Notes: generated by a model from the letters alone, not told the origin. 64,000 nucleotides of DNA from Chitinophagales bacterium (GCA_013298845.1 JAAFJN010000001.1:310001-374000); one strand, 5' to 3'. Positions 18,794 through 27,797 are shown, counted from the stretch's first letter. A program made the numbers and translations.

Positions 18794-18820
18794 AATAATT
18801 TCTGTTAAAATTTATGTCAA

Positions 18821-19672
18821 TTATTGAATTTCAATGTAAAAAACCAAGTCCGAATTGGCGGGAATCGGGCCGGAAGCCTGGTCGCCATAACCCAGTTTAG
18901 ACGGGATAAACAAATACGCCTTGGCACCGTGGCGGAGGTTCATAACGCCTTCGTCGAAGCCCGGAATCATTTGCCCCTCTCCGGCGCTGAACATAATCGG
19001 TTCGCCGCGTTGGAAAGAATTATCAAACTCGGTTCCGTCGTTGAGGCAGCCGTAATAGTGCACGGCAATATTTTGTCCCTGCAATACGGGCATACCGTCG
19101 CCTTCGGTGGTTGCGTAATATTTGAGGCCCGAAGGCAATGTTTTTACTTTTAGTCCGCCGCTGCGATACGCCGCCATAATGGTGGTGGCTTCTTTTTTAA
19201 TGCTTTCAAAACGCGCCATTTGCGCTTCGCGGGCCTTGCGTTGCTCTTCGGCGTTAATGACCTTTAGCATTTTAATTTCGTAACGCACTTCGTTAAATGT
19301 GCGCAGCGACGGCGGCAAAGTGGTACGGATAAACGAATCAATGGCCATGTACGCCGTCAGGCTGTCGCCCGCACCCATCAGCATACCCGCATCTACCAAA
19401 ACCGGTGCAGAGGGACTATTGTTGAACTCGTCTTCGGCGGGCAGAGGCGCCTTAAAGCCATCGGGGGCGAATTTTGTGGAAGTTTGCAGCAACGAGTCGC
19501 CAATGAATACACCAACATTGACCACTATTTCGTCCATAAACGTCGCCTTGGGCTGGCCCAGGTTTTTGTGAAAAACGATACGATAACCGTGTTTTGAGGT
19601 AAATGACTGGTCTTTTTGCGCCCAAAGTCCCAAGGTGGGCAGCAGCAGGGCCACGAGGAAAAACTTTCTCAT
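18821..19672 (-). CDS. FKBP-type peptidyl-prolyl isomerase, exported
   Basis: 283 residues with a signal peptide ending LGLWAQ (no lipobox Cys, so exported rather than a lipoprotein). The C-terminal FKBP domain has VHYYGCLNDGTEFDNSFQRGEP, IPGFDEGVMNLRHGAKAYLFIPSKLGYGDQASG and IPANSDLVFYIEIQ, with the FDNSFQRG and GYG motifs intact. It is a paralogue of the downstream FKBP; both have a related N-terminal domain. The start is 2 bases after the stop of the DHH gene, so translation is probably coupled. Confidence 0.9.
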   Translation of the reverse strand: MRKFFLVALLLPTLGLWAQKDQSFTSKHGYRIVFHKNLGQPKATFMDEIVVNVGVFIGDSLLQTSTKFAPDGFKAPLPAEDEFNNSPSAPVLVDAGMLMGAGDSLTAYMAIDSFIRTTLPPSLRTFNEVRYEIKMLKVINAEEQRKAREAQMARFESIKKEATTIMAAYRSGGLKVKTLPSGLKYYATTEGDGMPVLQGQNIAVHYYGCLNDGTEFDNSFQRGEPIMFSAGEGQMIPGFDEGVMNLRHGAKAYLFIPSKLGYGDQASGPIPANSDLVFYIEIQ

Positions 19673-19674
19673 AG

Positions 19675-20682
19675 TTAACTTTTTAAAATTGCGTCTTTGT
19701 AAAGTGGGAGGATACTTTTTATTTTTTCCAAAGTAGATTTTAAACTATCGTAAGAATGCGCACCGGACGCGTTTTTGTGGCCGCCACCGCCAAAGTGGGT
19801 CCGGCAAATTTCCTGCACGTCGAGGTCGCCCTTGGAGCGCAGGCTAAGTTTGACCACCGTGGGTTGGTTGTGGATAAAAATGGCCAAACGCACTTCCCGC
19901 AGGGTGAGCAGGTAGTTTACAATGCCCTCGGTGTCGCCGCGTTGGATGTGAAAATCATCGTAATCGCGTTTGGTCAGCCAAATGATACCGGTTTTGTATT
20001 CGGGGATAATTTCCATGCGGTTGGAGAGGCAATGACCCAGCAAACGCAGGTTTTTTTCTTTTTGTGAATTAAAAATCCGGTCCTGCACTGCGGTATCGCT
20101 CACGCCGCGTTCCACCAAATTGGCGGCAATGCGGTACACTTCGGGGTTGGTGGCGTGCCGGAACGAGCCGGTATCGGTAATCAGACCGGTAAGAATGCAC
20201 TCCCCTACTTTGGGCGAAATTTTGATGCCATCGCCCATGCCGGTGATAAAACGATAAATCATTTCGCAGGTACTGCTCGCATCGGGGTCCGAAAACATAA
20301 AATCGGCAATGGGTTCGGGGTACAGGTGGTGGTCAATCATCATGACCTTGGCGGGCAGATGTTTGGCGTATTCGCCCATTTTATCAATCCGGTTCCAGGC
20401 GTTAAAGTCGAGCAGAATCACCAAATCTTTTTTGGCCAATACCTGCTTGCACTCTTCGGTGGAAATATCCCAGATAAGGCATTCGCCGGCCCCGGGCAGG
20501 GTTTCGAACTCCTCCGGATAATCGGAAGGGAACATCACGTGTACTTTATGGCCGTATTGCTCCAGGTAGTGGCGCATGGCCAACGCAGACCCGATAGCAT
20601 CCCCGTCGGGGTTGCGGTGCGAAAAAATAGCAGTATTGTGCGGGAGGGTGATAAGTGCCCTTAGTTCGGCTGAGAACTCCAT
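19675..20682 (-). CDS. nrnA: DHH-family phosphoesterase, NrnA-like
   Basis: 335 residues from ATG 20682; the 29 residues upstream of this Met do not fit the family, so ATG 20769 was rejected. The DHH motifs are present: NPDGDAIGS, a DFN metal ligand (LLDFNAWNRID) and MIDHH. The DHHA1-type substrate domain ends with GGGGHKNASGA. NrnA enzymes degrade nano-RNA oligonucleotides and remove the 3'-phosphate from pAp. The enzyme acts in the cytoplasm, which contrasts with the exported isomerases behind it in the operon. Confidence 0.88.
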   Translation of the reverse strand: MEFSAELRALITLPHNTAIFSHRNPDGDAIGSALAMRHYLEQYGHKVHVMFPSDYPEEFETLPGAGECLIWDISTEECKQVLAKKDLVILLDFNAWNRIDKMGEYAKHLPAKVMMIDHHLYPEPIADFMFSDPDASSTCEMIYRFITGMGDGIKISPKVGECILTGLITDTGSFRHATNPEVYRIAANLVERGVSDTAVQDRIFNSQKEKNLRLLGHCLSNRMEIIPEYKTGIIWLTKRDYDDFHIQRGDTEGIVNYLLTLREVRLAIFIHNQPTVVKLSLRSKGDLDVQEICRTHFGGGGHKNASGAHSYDSLKSTLEKIKSILPLYKDAILKS

Positions 20683-20874
20683 GATAGTGTGAACGACGCG
20701 CTTTGAATGACGCAATATTTGCGGTATCCGTGGCCATTTGAAAACGCTTCCGGGGGTGCGAATACTCAAAAGAGGCGCAAAAATACAGCAAAAGACGCGG
20801 CATTTTTAGTGTTAACAAGATATTATTTTTTGAAAAGGCTCAAACAGGATGTCTTTTGAAATAAAATCTTGAGT

Positions 20875-20882
20875 TACCTTTG
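20875..20882 (+). promoter_or_regulatory. -7 box of ndk
   Basis: TACCTTTG matches TAnnTTTG and lies 28 bases before the ndk ATG. A TTTG at 20855-20858 is a possible -33 element, 16 bases upstream, slightly closer than usual. Confidence 0.6.
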
Positions 20883-20910
20883 CGCCCATTTTAAAAATAA
20901 CGTAAAAATT

Positions 20911-21330
20911 ATGGCAGGTAATCGCACCTTTACAATGATTAAACCCGACGGTGTACGTGCGGGTAATATTGGCAATATCCTTCAAATGATCAACGAAGCG
21001 GGTTTCCGCATCGTTGCCATGAAACTCACTAAACTGAGCATGGAGCGCGCAGGCCAATTTTATGAAGTCCACAAAGAACGTCCTTTTTACGGCGAATTGT
21101 GCGAATTTATGAGCAGCGGCCCCATCGTAGCGGCCATTTTGGAAAAAGAAAATGCCGTGGAAGATTTCCGCGCTTTGATCGGTGCTACCAACCCGGCTAA
21201 CGCCGCACCTGGTACTATCCGTGCCAAATACGCGACCAGCACCGGCGAAAATGCCGTTCACGGTTCTGACAGTGACGAAAACGCAGCCATCGAAGGCGCG
21301 TTCCACTTCGCCGGCGTAGAAAACTTTTAA
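20911..21330 (+). CDS. ndk: Nucleoside diphosphate kinase
   Basis: 139 residues from ATG 20911 ([15 protein letters not shown]). The active-site segment [13 protein letters not shown] contains the phosphohistidine, and IKPDG and GTIRAKYA are conserved. The enzyme moves the gamma phosphate from ATP to other nucleoside diphosphates. The longer reading from 20869 was rejected because MAGNRTF is the normal family start. It converges on rbfA; the space between is repetitive. Confidence 0.96.
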   Translation: MAGNRTFTMIKPDGVRAGNIGNILQMINEAGFRIVAMKLTKLSMERAGQFYEVHKERPFYGELCEFMSSGPIVAAILEKENAVEDFRALIGATNPANAAPGTIRAKYATSTGENAVHGSDSDENAAIEGAFHFAGVENF

Positions 21331-21482
21331 GAGTGAAAAGTGAAGAGTGAAAAGTGAAGAGTGAAAAGTGTGTCGGTAGGAGGGCTATGTATTCAATTAG
21401 ATACAACTAATATCGTCTATAGCCACTAAAACGTGTACGTTACAACGAGCAAACTATTCACTTTTCACTCTTCTCTATTCAC
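21331..21482. repeat. Tandem 14-bp repeats and inverted counterpart between ndk and rbfA
   Basis: GAGTGAAAAGTGAA is repeated almost three times from 21331, directly after the ndk stop. Its complement (TTCACTTTTCACTC) lies at 21457-21470 followed by TTCTCTATTCAC up to the rbfA stop. The arms can pair across 86 bp and may end both convergent transcripts. Confidence 0.7.
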
Positions 21483-21851
21483 TTACAACTCGCTTTTATT
21501 CGACTCCAGACCGTCGAGTAAGTGTGCCACGCGGTACATTTCATCCACGGTATCGTCGAGGTGAAACACGAGTTCGGGCATGCGGCGCATTTGTTTGCCC
21601 ACTTTTTTAATGAGGGCTTGGTGCAGGCGCTGGTAGTTATCCTCAATTTCGAGAATAACTTCCTGCTTGAGTTCGGTGCCGTACACGCTAATGTAAATAT
21701 TAGCAATCAGCAAATCGGGCGTCATACGTACGTTGGCAACGGTAACTAATTTATCGCGGCCATATATATTGCTGCCCTCTTCCATCAGGATCATGCTGAA
21801 ATAACGGCGAAGTAGTTCCCCTACTTGTTTTTGTCTTTTAGATTCCATCAT
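21483..21851 (-). CDS. rbfA: Ribosome-binding factor A
   Basis: 122 residues from ATG 21851 (MMESKRQKQVGELLRRYFS); a second ATG follows at 21848. The upstream reading to 21935 has no family support. The compact KH-like RbfA fold is supported by VTVANVRMTPDLLIANIYISVYG and the C-terminal MPELVFHLDDTVDEM. RbfA matures the 16S rRNA 5' domain in the 30S subunit. The -7 box ends only 4 bases before ATG 21851, so the mRNA may be leaderless. Confidence 0.92.
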   Translation of the reverse strand: MMESKRQKQVGELLRRYFSMILMEEGSNIYGRDKLVTVANVRMTPDLLIANIYISVYGTELKQEVILEIEDNYQRLHQALIKKVGKQMRRMPELVFHLDDTVDEMYRVAHLLDGLESNKSEL

Positions 21852-21855
21852 TTTG

Positions 21856-21863
21856 CAAAGGTA
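21856..21863 (-). promoter_or_regulatory. -7 box of rbfA
   Basis: On the minus strand TACCTTTG is followed by CAAA and then ATGATG, so there are 4 bases before the first ATG. With normal spacing, transcription would start at or next to the start codon. Confidence 0.6.
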
Positions 21864-22153
21864 TGTGTTTCGCAGCGAGCACTTTGAGGAATGAACAAAA
21901 AGTTTTTTTGGTTGTTCTTGTACTTCGTTGTGCATCGGTACGCTAAAGTATACTTCGACTCGGTAAGGTTTATATTGTCATCTACAAAACTCAGCGATGC
22001 TCGGTATACACCAAACAGAAATTGTTTTAGAATAGTTTCCAAGGGGGTTCACCAAATTTTTTTTGGAATTTTTTTTGAAAAATTTGGTGGTAAGAAAAAA
22101 ATGCCCGTATCTTTGCCCCGCTTTTAGAAAAAGCCTTGTTCATAACAAGCGTT
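21864..22153. other. AT-rich intergenic region before tRNA-Lys
   Basis: It separates the divergent rbfA and tRNA genes. Other than the tRNA promoter box, I see only a palindromic run around 22050-22095 (CCAAATTTTTTTTG and CAAAAAATTTGG-like arms). No gene was found. Confidence 0.6.
22108..22116 (+). promoter_or_regulatory. -7 box of tRNA-Lys
   Basis: TATCTTTGC fits TAnnTTTG and lies 37 bases before the mature 5' end of the tRNA. Confidence 0.55.
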
Positions 22154-22226
22154 GATCTCGTAGCTCAGTCGGTAGAGCACTTGACTTTTAATCAAGGAGT
22201 CATGGGTTCGAGTCCCATCGAGATCA
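22154..22226 (+). tRNA. tRNA-Lys, anticodon TTT
   Basis: A 73-nt cloverleaf. The acceptor stem is GATCTCG/CGAGATC with discriminator A, the D arm GCTC/GAGC, the anticodon stem CTTGA/TCAAG with loop CTTTTAA (anticodon TTT), and the T arm ATGGG/CCCAT around TTCGAGT. CCA is not encoded. It decodes AAA and AAG lysine codons. Confidence 0.98.
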
Positions 22227-22231
22227 CAGAA

Positions 22232-22258
22232 GCCTCGGCCAGCGCCGGGGCTTTTTTT
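22232..22258 (+). terminator. Intrinsic terminator of tRNA-Lys
   Basis: The stem AGCCTCGGC/GCCGGGGCT (one T-G pair) with loop CAGC is followed by seven T residues. It starts 9 bases after the tRNA. Confidence 0.88.
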
Positions 22259-22290
22259 GTGCCCTTTTCGCAAATTAGCCTTCCCGTGTC

Positions 22291-23430
22291 TCAAAACAAC
22301 AACATCGCCACCAACAGCCCCGCCGTAAACAGCAAAATGGTGAGCACCACGTAAATAAACGTCAGACCCAGCCAGTACACCAACAGCCTCCACCCCCGGA
22401 TGCCGTAAAAACGACGGAGCGAAATGGCGTACGCCACCGGCAACCACGCCATAAATACCAGCCATACCAACGTGGATTCCGTGTATTTTCCGAAAAACAA
22501 ACCCGCGGCAGTCCATATTAAGCCCGAAGCGTGAATGTGCAGTTGGTAAATCAAATGCCCCACGTAATAAGGTTGCCGCCGCCGAAACAGTTGGCGTAAA
22601 AGCGCCGCCATCAGGAGTACCAGCACCAAAAAAGTCCAAGTGAAACTGCCCAGGTAAAAATTGCCCAATGCGTTGGGGTCTTTGCTCAACTTGTTCAGTT
22701 GCCGCAACATTGCCCGTTCCCCAATGCCTTGCACCCCGTACACTGCGTTTAAGGTATCGGCGCTTAGTTTGACCCAATCACTAATGGCAATGCTGTGCCG
22801 CTGTTGCCACAATTCAACGTTGATAGAATCGGTGAGTATATGCCGCCGCCGCCGGGCGATATTTTGCTCGCGGGTGGCTACACTGTCCAGCAAGGGGGCC
22901 AGCGGGTTATTGGGGTCTTGCAGGAGGGTATCGGCAATAAATTGTGCCGATTCACCGCGCAGCGAATCGGGGAGGGCTTCGTAGCGTTTCCACAGTTCCA
23001 CCAAATGCGCGTACCGCTGAAAAGAAGACGTTAATTCGGCGCTTTTATATTTGGCTCCGCCAATGGTCAACGACAGATCGATGCTTTTTTCGGACCACGA
23101 CACGTCAAAACCTATGTCGCGTGTGGCGTAATTCACCGCCGCCAAAAAAAAGAAAACGGCCACAAAAAACAATTGCAGCGGATTGGGATATTTGATCACC
23201 CGACCGGCGAAATATTCGCGGCTTAGTTTGGCCGGAATCAACAAATGCCGCGCCGATGTCAAAATTTTACCATCCACGTGGATCAATTGCATCCAAAAAG
23301 TCCCCAATAACGTTTTGAGCGAAAGGAGATTTTGGCGGCTTTTTTGTCCGCAGGACGGGCAAAATTTGGCATCATCGGGGGTGGATGCGCCACAATTAGC
23401 GCAAACAGAAGGAGCGGGTACTTCATTCAT
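22291..23430 (-). CDS. DUF3667-family membrane protein with zinc ribbon
   Basis: 379 residues. A CxxC...CxxC zinc ribbon is at the N-terminus (CANCGASTPDDAKFCPSCG), followed by a segment that fits DUF3667 (IHVDGKILTSARHLLIPAKLSREYFAGR) and about five membrane helices. The function of the family is unknown. The gene lies 45 bp downstream of an ABC exporter gene on the same strand, so they may be co-transcribed. The start is the clear ATG 23430 before the zinc ribbon. Confidence 0.8.
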   Translation of the reverse strand: MNEVPAPSVCANCGASTPDDAKFCPSCGQKSRQNLLSLKTLLGTFWMQLIHVDGKILTSARHLLIPAKLSREYFAGRVIKYPNPLQLFFVAVFFFLAAVNYATRDIGFDVSWSEKSIDLSLTIGGAKYKSAELTSSFQRYAHLVELWKRYEALPDSLRGESAQFIADTLLQDPNNPLAPLLDSVATREQNIARRRRHILTDSINVELWQQRHSIAISDWVKLSADTLNAVYGVQGIGERAMLRQLNKLSKDPNALGNFYLGSFTWTFLVLVLLMAALLRQLFRRRQPYYVGHLIYQLHIHASGLIWTAAGLFFGKYTESTLVWLVFMAWLPVAYAISLRRFYGIRGWRLLVYWLGLTFIYVVLTILLFTAGLLVAMLLF

Positions 23431-23475
23431 GGTCGGAACTCATTTATGGGCGCAAACCTACCCATTTTTGCGCAA

Positions 23476-25272
23476 CTACTCCGTTTCCACGCCCTGCTTT
23501 TCGTACATTTCGGCGTAATAACCGTTCAGCGCCATTAATTCTTCGTGGGTTCCTTCTTCTACAATGCGGTGGTTATCGAGCACAATAATTTTGTCAAATT
23601 TCATCATGCCGTAAATGCGGTGGGTGATAATCAGCGCCGTTTTATTGGCCAATGCCTCGTTGAGGTACGACAAAATGCGGCTTTCCGTTTGGGTATCTAC
23701 CGCCGAAAGACAGTCGTCGAGCAGGATAATATCGGGTTGTTTGGCAAAAGCGCGGGCAATACTGACCCGTTGTTTTTGTCCCCCCGATAAGGTCACGCCG
23801 CGTTCGCCCACTACGGTATCGTATCCTTCGGGCAAACCGAGAATATCTTCGTGAATGGCGGCTCCAGCGGCGTATTTCATGGCTTCTTCGCGGGTAACGC
23901 CCGCTTTACCAAACGCAATATTGTTCCACACCGAGTCGGAAAACAAAAATACGTCCTGCGGCACGTACCCGATGCGGCTGCGCACATCGTCGAGGCGGTA
24001 TTTCCGAATGTCCTGCCCGTCGAGTAATACCTGCCCGTCGGAGACATCGTACATGCGCACTAGCAAATCGGCGATGGTAGTTTTTCCGCTGCCGGTACGC
24101 CCGATAATGGCCATTTTTTGGCCTTTTTTCAAATGGAAACTAATATTTTCGAGCGCTCGGATACCCGTATCGGGATATACAAACGACACGTTATTAAATT
24201 GAATATCGCCCGTAAAGCCCTGCTCGGCGGGCAGTGCAATGGGGTTTTCGGGTGACGTAATTTCGGGTTGGGTTTTCAAAAACTCGTTGATGCGTTTTTG
24301 CGAAGCGGCGGCTTGTTGGGTCAACGAAGCAATCCAGCCAATGGCCGTTACGGGCCAGGTCAGCATGGTAATATAAATCACAAATTCCGCGATGTGCCCC
24401 GGCATGAGGCGGCCCGCTACCACTTCGAGGCCACCCACGTACACCGTAATGATGACGCTGGTACCAATCATAAGGGTCATTAATGGGAAAAAGAAGGCAT
24501 CCACGCGAATGAGGGCGAGCGATTTGGCGCGGTAATTTTCGCTTTGTTCATCAAACCAACGCCCCATGGCGCTTTCCTGGGCGTAACTTTTTACCACCCG
24601 GATGCCGCTGTACACTTCCTGCGCGGTACTGGTCAGGACCGATAATTGTTGCTGGATTTTTTCGCTGCGGCGGTTCATCAGGGTGCTGACCCAATAAATG
24701 GATATGCTGAGAAACGGCAAGGGCAACAGCGACCACATGGTCAGCGTGGGGCTAACCCGCAGCATGGACCCGATGGTGAGGGAAAAAAGAAACACTAAAT
24801 CGAGGCCGTAGAGGATGGTTGGGCCTAAAAACATGCGCACTTTGGACACGTCTTCCGAAATGCGCGACATTAAATCGCCCGTGCGGTTTCTTTTGTAAAA
24901 AGCCTGATCGAGTTTTTCGTAGTGGGCAAACAACTCTTTGCGCATATCGTATTCAATCAAACGGCTGACCACAATAATCGTTTGCCGCATAAAAAACATA
25001 AATATACCCATCGTTAGGGCGAGTAAAATGACTTTTATGCCAAACCAACCCACCGTAGTGCCCATTTTGCGCATGGTTTCGGGGTGTTGGGCCAGGCCAT
25101 CTTCTTTGGCGTAGTTTTCGGAAATGTACACTACCGTGTTAAAGGCTTCGCCGATAACTTGCGGTTGCCATACCTTGAACCAGTTGGCAAGGCCAACAAA
25201 AAGGATACCCAAGACTAAGCGACCCCTGTATTTCCAGAAGTATTTTTTTAAATAGGCGAATAAATCAGACAT
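23476..25272 (-). CDS. ABC exporter, fused membrane and ATPase domains (MsbA/MdlB type)
   Basis: 598 residues from ATG 25272 (MSDLFAYLKKYFWKYRGRL). The first 320 residues are a six-helix exporter domain. The C-terminal ATPase has a Walker A GRTGSGKTT, Q-loop YVPQDVFLFSD, signature TLSGGQKQR, Walker B IILLDD and switch THR. As a half-transporter it would dimerise in the inner membrane and export a hydrophobic or lipidic molecule. The substrate is not visible from the sequence. Confidence 0.88.
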   Translation of the reverse strand: MSDLFAYLKKYFWKYRGRLVLGILFVGLANWFKVWQPQVIGEAFNTVVYISENYAKEDGLAQHPETMRKMGTTVGWFGIKVILLALTMGIFMFFMRQTIIVVSRLIEYDMRKELFAHYEKLDQAFYKRNRTGDLMSRISEDVSKVRMFLGPTILYGLDLVFLFSLTIGSMLRVSPTLTMWSLLPLPFLSISIYWVSTLMNRRSEKIQQQLSVLTSTAQEVYSGIRVVKSYAQESAMGRWFDEQSENYRAKSLALIRVDAFFFPLMTLMIGTSVIITVYVGGLEVVAGRLMPGHIAEFVIYITMLTWPVTAIGWIASLTQQAAASQKRINEFLKTQPEITSPENPIALPAEQGFTGDIQFNNVSFVYPDTGIRALENISFHLKKGQKMAIIGRTGSGKTTIADLLVRMYDVSDGQVLLDGQDIRKYRLDDVRSRIGYVPQDVFLFSDSVWNNIAFGKAGVTREEAMKYAAGAAIHEDILGLPEGYDTVVGERGVTLSGGQKQRVSIARAFAKQPDIILLDDCLSAVDTQTESRILSYLNEALANKTALIITHRIYGMMKFDKIIVLDNHRIVEEGTHEELMALNGYYAEMYEKQGVETE

Positions 25273-25333
25273 GATAACGTTTGTTCGGGCTGGAACATCG
25301 TACAAAGGAACAGCATTTGCCCAAAACTGTTTG

Positions 25334-25341
25334 TATTTTTG
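25334..25341 (+). promoter_or_regulatory. -7 box of the lipoprotein at 25372
   Basis: TATTTTTG matches TAnnTTTG and lies 30 bases before ATG 25372. Confidence 0.45.
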
Positions 25342-25371
25342 CTCCGAAACTGTTTTTGTTTTATTGTTGAC

Positions 25372-25830
25372 ATGAAATTAAGCATCCATATTTTTAGCAT
25401 TTTGGCCCTTGTGGCGTTGTATTCCTGTAAAAATGCATCATCAGGAAATTTAAACGCCTCCAATCAGGTGGTGACTTCCGGCGAATTGCCCGAAGATTTT
25501 AATACTTTTTACCAAAAATTCCACCAAGACAGCGCTTATCAAATGGCGCATATCACGTGGCCGTTGCAAGGTACGAAAGGTTTACAGGTGGACAGCACCA
25601 CCACGGGTACCCAAAATACCTATTGGCAACCGGAAGAATGGCGAATGATGCGCCTCGACTTAATTGAATCGGGCGATTTTATTCGGGAGATGAATCCCAT
25701 TGGCGATATGTTGGTCGTTGAACGCATTCGCGCCAAAGCCGTTCCATTTGGGATTGAGCGCCGTTTTGCCAAACAGGCCAACAACGAATGGGAACTCATT
25801 TTTTACGCTGATATTTTTGAATTTAAATGA
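25372..25830 (+). CDS. Small lipoprotein, DUF4348-like
   Basis: 152 residues with a lipoprotein signal (MKLSIHIFSILALVALYSC). The mature part has LPEDFNTFYQKFHQDSAYQ, a segment I associate with DUF4348, though I could not check. It overlaps the next gene by 4 bases (ATGA), which suggests translational coupling. The start at 25339 was rejected because the signal begins at 25372. No enzymatic motif. Confidence 0.65.
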   Translation: MKLSIHIFSILALVALYSCKNASSGNLNASNQVVTSGELPEDFNTFYQKFHQDSAYQMAHITWPLQGTKGLQVDSTTTGTQNTYWQPEEWRMMRLDLIESGDFIREMNPIGDMLVVERIRAKAVPFGIERRFAKQANNEWELIFYADIFEFK

Positions 25831-26597
25831 CCTGGCCAGTTTATGTGGTGCTTTTTGGCACCGAAATATCCGTACACCTGGTTTTTGAAATATTGGCGTA
25901 CGTGCTCGCCGTGTATTATTTCCAATGGTTGCGCAACCGCGTTCAAGACCCCATTGACGACCATAACCGCACGCTTATTTTTATCGGCGCGGGAACGGGT
26001 GCTTTTTTGGGCAGCCATTTTTTGGGCAGTTTGGAGCGTCCCGCCGAATTTCATTGGGATTTGATTTATATCATGGCCAATAAAACCATCGCCGGTGGCC
26101 TCATTGGCGGTTTGTTTGCGGTAGAATTGACCAAAAAAATTATTGGCGTAACCACCTCTTCGGGCGATTTAATGACCTTTCCGCTGCTGCTGGCCATGTT
26201 CATCGGGCGCATTGGTTGTCATTTGTCGGGTTTGGAAGACGGGACTATTGGTTCCTCCTCCAATTTCCCCTGGGCCATGAATTTCGGCGACGGCGTGTTG
26301 CGGCACCCGGTGAACCTCTATGAAATGGCGTTTTTGCTCGGGTTGGCGGCGTTTATTTATTACCGCCAACGCCAAGGACCGTTGCCCAACGGCGCACAAT
26401 TTAGAACGTTTATGATCGGGTACATGGGCTGGCGCGTGGCCATCGAATGGCTAAAACCCGCTTATTTTTGGCCCATTGGGTTGTCGTCCATTCAAATTGC
26501 CTGTTTGGGTTGTTTGTTGTATTACGCGGTGTTGTCGGTAACGCAATGTCAGGATTGTCGGCTCCACGCGCGCCTTTTTTGCAAAAAAATCTTGTAA
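25827..26597 (+). CDS. Prolipoprotein diacylglyceryl transferase-like protein
   Basis: 256 residues with about seven membrane helices. The Lgt signature is recognisable in changed form: GRIGCHLSGLEDG in place of GRxGNFxNxE, and RHPVNLYEM as in the family. Lgt transfers diacylglycerol to the lipobox Cys. The N-terminus, with the usual His-Gly elements, is not conserved, so this may be an Lgt paralogue with another acceptor. It is coupled to a lipoprotein gene upstream and a DNA repair gene downstream. Confidence 0.65.
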   Translation: MTWPVYVVLFGTEISVHLVFEILAYVLAVYYFQWLRNRVQDPIDDHNRTLIFIGAGTGAFLGSHFLGSLERPAEFHWDLIYIMANKTIAGGLIGGLFAVELTKKIIGVTTSSGDLMTFPLLLAMFIGRIGCHLSGLEDGTIGSSSNFPWAMNFGDGVLRHPVNLYEMAFLLGLAAFIYYRQRQGPLPNGAQFRTFMIGYMGWRVAIEWLKPAYFWPIGLSSIQIACLGCLLYYAVLSVTQCQDCRLHARLFCKKIL

Positions 26598-27083
26598 ATG
26601 CACACTTCTTTATTGCACACCGATCTCGGTATAGCGCGCCTGTACGCCACCGATGAGGCTTTGGTCCGGATGGATATTCTCGATGCGGCGGAAGAAGCCG
26701 CCGAGGTCACCGAAGATACGCCTTTGCTGGCCCGCGCCAAGGACCAATTGGCCCGTTATTTTGCGGGCGAACTACAGGTGTTTGACCTGCCGCTGGCACC
26801 GGCTGGTACCGAATTTCAGCGGCGCGTATGGGCCGAATTGCTCAAAATTCCGTTTGGTACCACCATTTCGTACCACGAACTGGCGGTGCGGCTGGGCGAC
26901 GAAAAGTGCATCCGGGCGGCGGCTTCGGCCAATGGCAAAAACCCGCTTTGGCTGATTATTCCCTGTCACCGGGTTATTGGTACCGACGGTAAATTGGTGG
27001 GTTACGCGGGTGGTTTATGGCGTAAAAAAAGGTTGTTACAGCACGAAATGCAGTTTATTCGCCCCGAAGGCACCTTATTTTAG
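26598..27083 (+). CDS. ogt: Methylated-DNA--protein-cysteine methyltransferase
   Basis: 161 residues; ATG directly follows the TAA of the Lgt-like gene. The active site IPCHRVIG with its reactive Cys is intact, and the helix-turn-helix segment SYHELAVRLGDEKCIRAAASANGKNP matches the family. It repairs O6-alkylguanine by suicidal transfer to Cys. It overlaps the 3' end of the convergent phosphoesterase gene by 9 bp. The distinction between Ogt and Ada C-terminal forms is based on the lack of an Ada N-terminal domain. Confidence 0.93.
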   Translation: MHTSLLHTDLGIARLYATDEALVRMDILDAAEEAAEVTEDTPLLARAKDQLARYFAGELQVFDLPLAPAGTEFQRRVWAELLKIPFGTTISYHELAVRLGDEKCIRAAASANGKNPLWLIIPCHRVIGTDGKLVGYAGGLWRKKRLLQHEMQFIRPEGTLF

Positions 27084-27710
27084 CGGATATTCCACTTCAA
27101 TGGCCTGGTTGCCCAAATGGTATTCCACGTTGAGCATGGCGGCATTAATGTACCGCACGCCGTTTTGTTCCACGCTGCCGTAGGCTTCGTGAATATGCCC
27201 AAAAGCCGCAATTTGCAACTGCGGCAATTCCAAAATACGGCGGCCCAAGTCGCGACAACCCACCGGGCGGCCGTCGATCACGGTATCCAAAATACCGTAA
27301 GGTGGGCCGTGTACCAACAAGATTTGGGTGTTATCGGGGATTAATTTCCAATGTTCCCGGATTTCGGCGCCGCGTTGGCGGTTAAAGGCCCAATCGTAAA
27401 ACCAGGGCTGAATGGGGCTTCCCCAAACGGATATTCCTTCGATATTGGCCCCCGAATCGTTGAGATAAATGACGTTATCGGGAATCATTTGCCCAAAAAC
27501 CTCCGGTTCGCGTTCGGCCATAAAATCGTGGTTACCGGCAATAAACACCTTGTACCGGTGCGGCAGGGCGCTGAACCAGTCCAAAAAATCGCGTACTTCT
27601 TCGGGGCGGCCGCGTTTGGAAAAATCGCCGGTGTGGAAAATCACGTCACCATTGGGGACATCCATAAAAGCGTGACGGCTGTGCGTATCAGATATAAAAA
27701 CTAATTTCAT
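27075..27710 (-). CDS. Metallophosphoesterase (calcineurin-like)
   Basis: 211 residues from ATG 27710 (MKLVFISDTHSRH). Metal-binding motifs are SDTH, HTGDF, GNHD, and LLVHGPP and GHIH towards the C-terminus. It is an apparently cytoplasmic hydrolase of a phosphodiester or phosphomonoester; the substrate is unknown. It resembles short MPPED-type enzymes. A -7 box ends 7 bases before the start, so the mRNA would have almost no leader. Confidence 0.88.
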   Translation of the reverse strand: MKLVFISDTHSRHAFMDVPNGDVIFHTGDFSKRGRPEEVRDFLDWFSALPHRYKVFIAGNHDFMAEREPEVFGQMIPDNVIYLNDSGANIEGISVWGSPIQPWFYDWAFNRQRGAEIREHWKLIPDNTQILLVHGPPYGILDTVIDGRPVGCRDLGRRILELPQLQIAAFGHIHEAYGSVEQNGVRYINAAMLNVEYHLGNQAIEVEYPLK

Positions 27711-27717
27711 AAAGGAA

Positions 27718-27725
27718 CAAAGGTA
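27718..27725 (-). promoter_or_regulatory. -7 box of the metallophosphoesterase gene
   Basis: On the minus strand TACCTTTG is followed by TTCCTTT and then the ATG at 27710, leaving 7 bases between. Confidence 0.55.
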
Positions 27726-27797
27726 ATATGCCCGGCGTACCCGACGGGAACTCACAAAACGAGAACTTGGTTATGTTGGTTCCTAACAAAAATAACA

